64,000 nucleotides of DNA from Neoceratodus forsteri. Taxonomy: Eukaryota > Chordata > Ceratodontiformes > Ceratodontidae. How positions within the stretch are numbered: position 1 is the first letter of the stretch; every line of letters begins with the position of its first letter. Below are positions 63,423 to 64,000 of this stretch, piece after piece. The notes under the pieces were generated by a model, which worked only from the letters and a program-made list of their open reading frames with translations, was not told where the DNA came from and searched no databases. Made by a program: the position numbers and the translations under genes. Where the stretch lies: NCBI GenBank assembly GCA_016271365.2, contig JADMNL010000028.1:94643501-94707500 (forward strand), given 5' to 3'.

Positions 63423-64000
63423 CAATCAATCAATCAATCAAATCTTTATTTATCCAGGTGATCACCGTTGAGCAAGCTCATTTACAAGGTGGACCTGCTG
63501 TTGTCAAGGATAGTTATACATACATAGATTAGCGGTGCAATACACAAAATGTTTTAAGTAAGAAAACAGACTTAGAATTAAAAGGTACAATATACACATG
63601 TGGGAACATATAAACAACACATGACATTATTGTGGCATGTTCAACCTTCATATACATGGAAGTTAAAGTAACACATTTATCCAGGCCTCAATAGAAGGGT
63701 ACAAATTATGATCATTTCATCCCTCAGAAACTAATTTTAGCTTGGAGGGTGACCAAGGCTAATAGGGCCCATGTTAACAACTGAACAACTATTAGAGTGG
63801 CATAAGGGAGTAGGTAAAGAAAAAAGTGCCAGGGGTTCGAAGGCCAACATGGCAGCTGGCTTTTGAACAAGTTAGGTAGGGAAGAAAGGGGTTATGTTCA
63901 TGGCTGCATGTGGTAGGACTAGAAAGGGAGCCATTAACAGGACCACTAGGAACTATGGAAACATTTACAAATTTCGGCAAATGTTTTGTCATAAAGAGTC
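63423..64000 (-). mobile_element. LINE 3' end with (TTGA/ATTG)n tail, entering from the right
   Basis: In minus sense it ends GGATAAATAAAGATTTGATT followed by GATTGATTGATTGA. Upstream UTR includes GGTCCACCTTGTAAATGAGC and TGCTCAACGGTGATC. The G-C-A/C-C-T-x-x-x-A-A-A-T-G-A-G-C piece resembles the L2-like family tail (GCACCTGGAAATGAGC). It interrupts CR1-like copy 2 just before F-Y-R-Y-I. Little or no coding remains inside the window. Confidence 0.65.

Noticed and set aside
1..64000. CRISPR arrays, operons, ribosome binding sites, bacterial terminators
   Set aside because: The window is vertebrate nuclear DNA; tandem repeats found are minisatellites without spacer structure.

Overview
This is a gene-poor, repeat-dominated stretch of a vertebrate nuclear genome. 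It holds tyrosine-recombinase (DIRS1-like) retroelements, Gmr1-like Ty3/Gypsy elements with a SCAN-like Gag, a Tx1-like L1-clade LINE, CR1-like and L2-like LINEs, a SINE with a conserved central block, a MIR/CORE-like SINE and a hAT-type MITE. That mix, with repeats inserted into repeats and almost no intact reading frame, fits a very large genome such as a lungfish or salamander (inference; the species cannot be fixed from the sequence alone). Nothing is prokaryotic.

Layout. 1-2150: unassigned DNA with a 341-bp hAT-type MITE (225-565) and a LINE scrap. 2151-7771: DIRS copy 1 (minus). 8790-16295: a LINE (plus) whose ORF2 C-terminus is split by DIRS copy 2 (10261-15889, minus), a close relative of copy 1. 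16296-21407: LINE remnants, a MIR-like SINE and a candidate host exon. 22085-35085: a three-level nest in which an L2-like LINE (plus) is interrupted by a CR1-like LINE (minus), itself interrupted by a Gmr1-like LTR retrotransposon (26960-34362, plus, 5-bp target duplication CTGCT). 35086-43540: mostly unassigned DNA with two long palindromes (35997-36520; 42579-43180), a LINE C-terminus and two candidate host exons on the minus strand (41375-41426 and 37113-37293) whose splice phases match. 43543-58196: DIRS copy 3 (minus, a different family) abutting a second Gmr1-like element (minus). The latter's protease is split by a SINE, and the SINE is split by a Tx1-like LINE with a 14-bp target duplication. 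58880-64000: a 35-bp minisatellite, a second L2-like LINE (plus), a second CR1-like LINE (minus), then the 3' end of another LINE (minus).

How the parts relate. Each DIRS copy has inverted terminal repeats, Gag, RT, RNase H, tyrosine recombinase and an internal complementary region (ICR) that joins the complements of both ends, as the circle-intermediate model of this class expects. Both Gmr1-like copies encode integrase directly after protease, upstream of RT, the Gmr1-type order rather than the usual Gypsy one. Nearly every TE frame is broken, so they are entered as pseudogenes. The only plausible host coding sequence is the set of small minus-strand exons; I do not recognise the gene.
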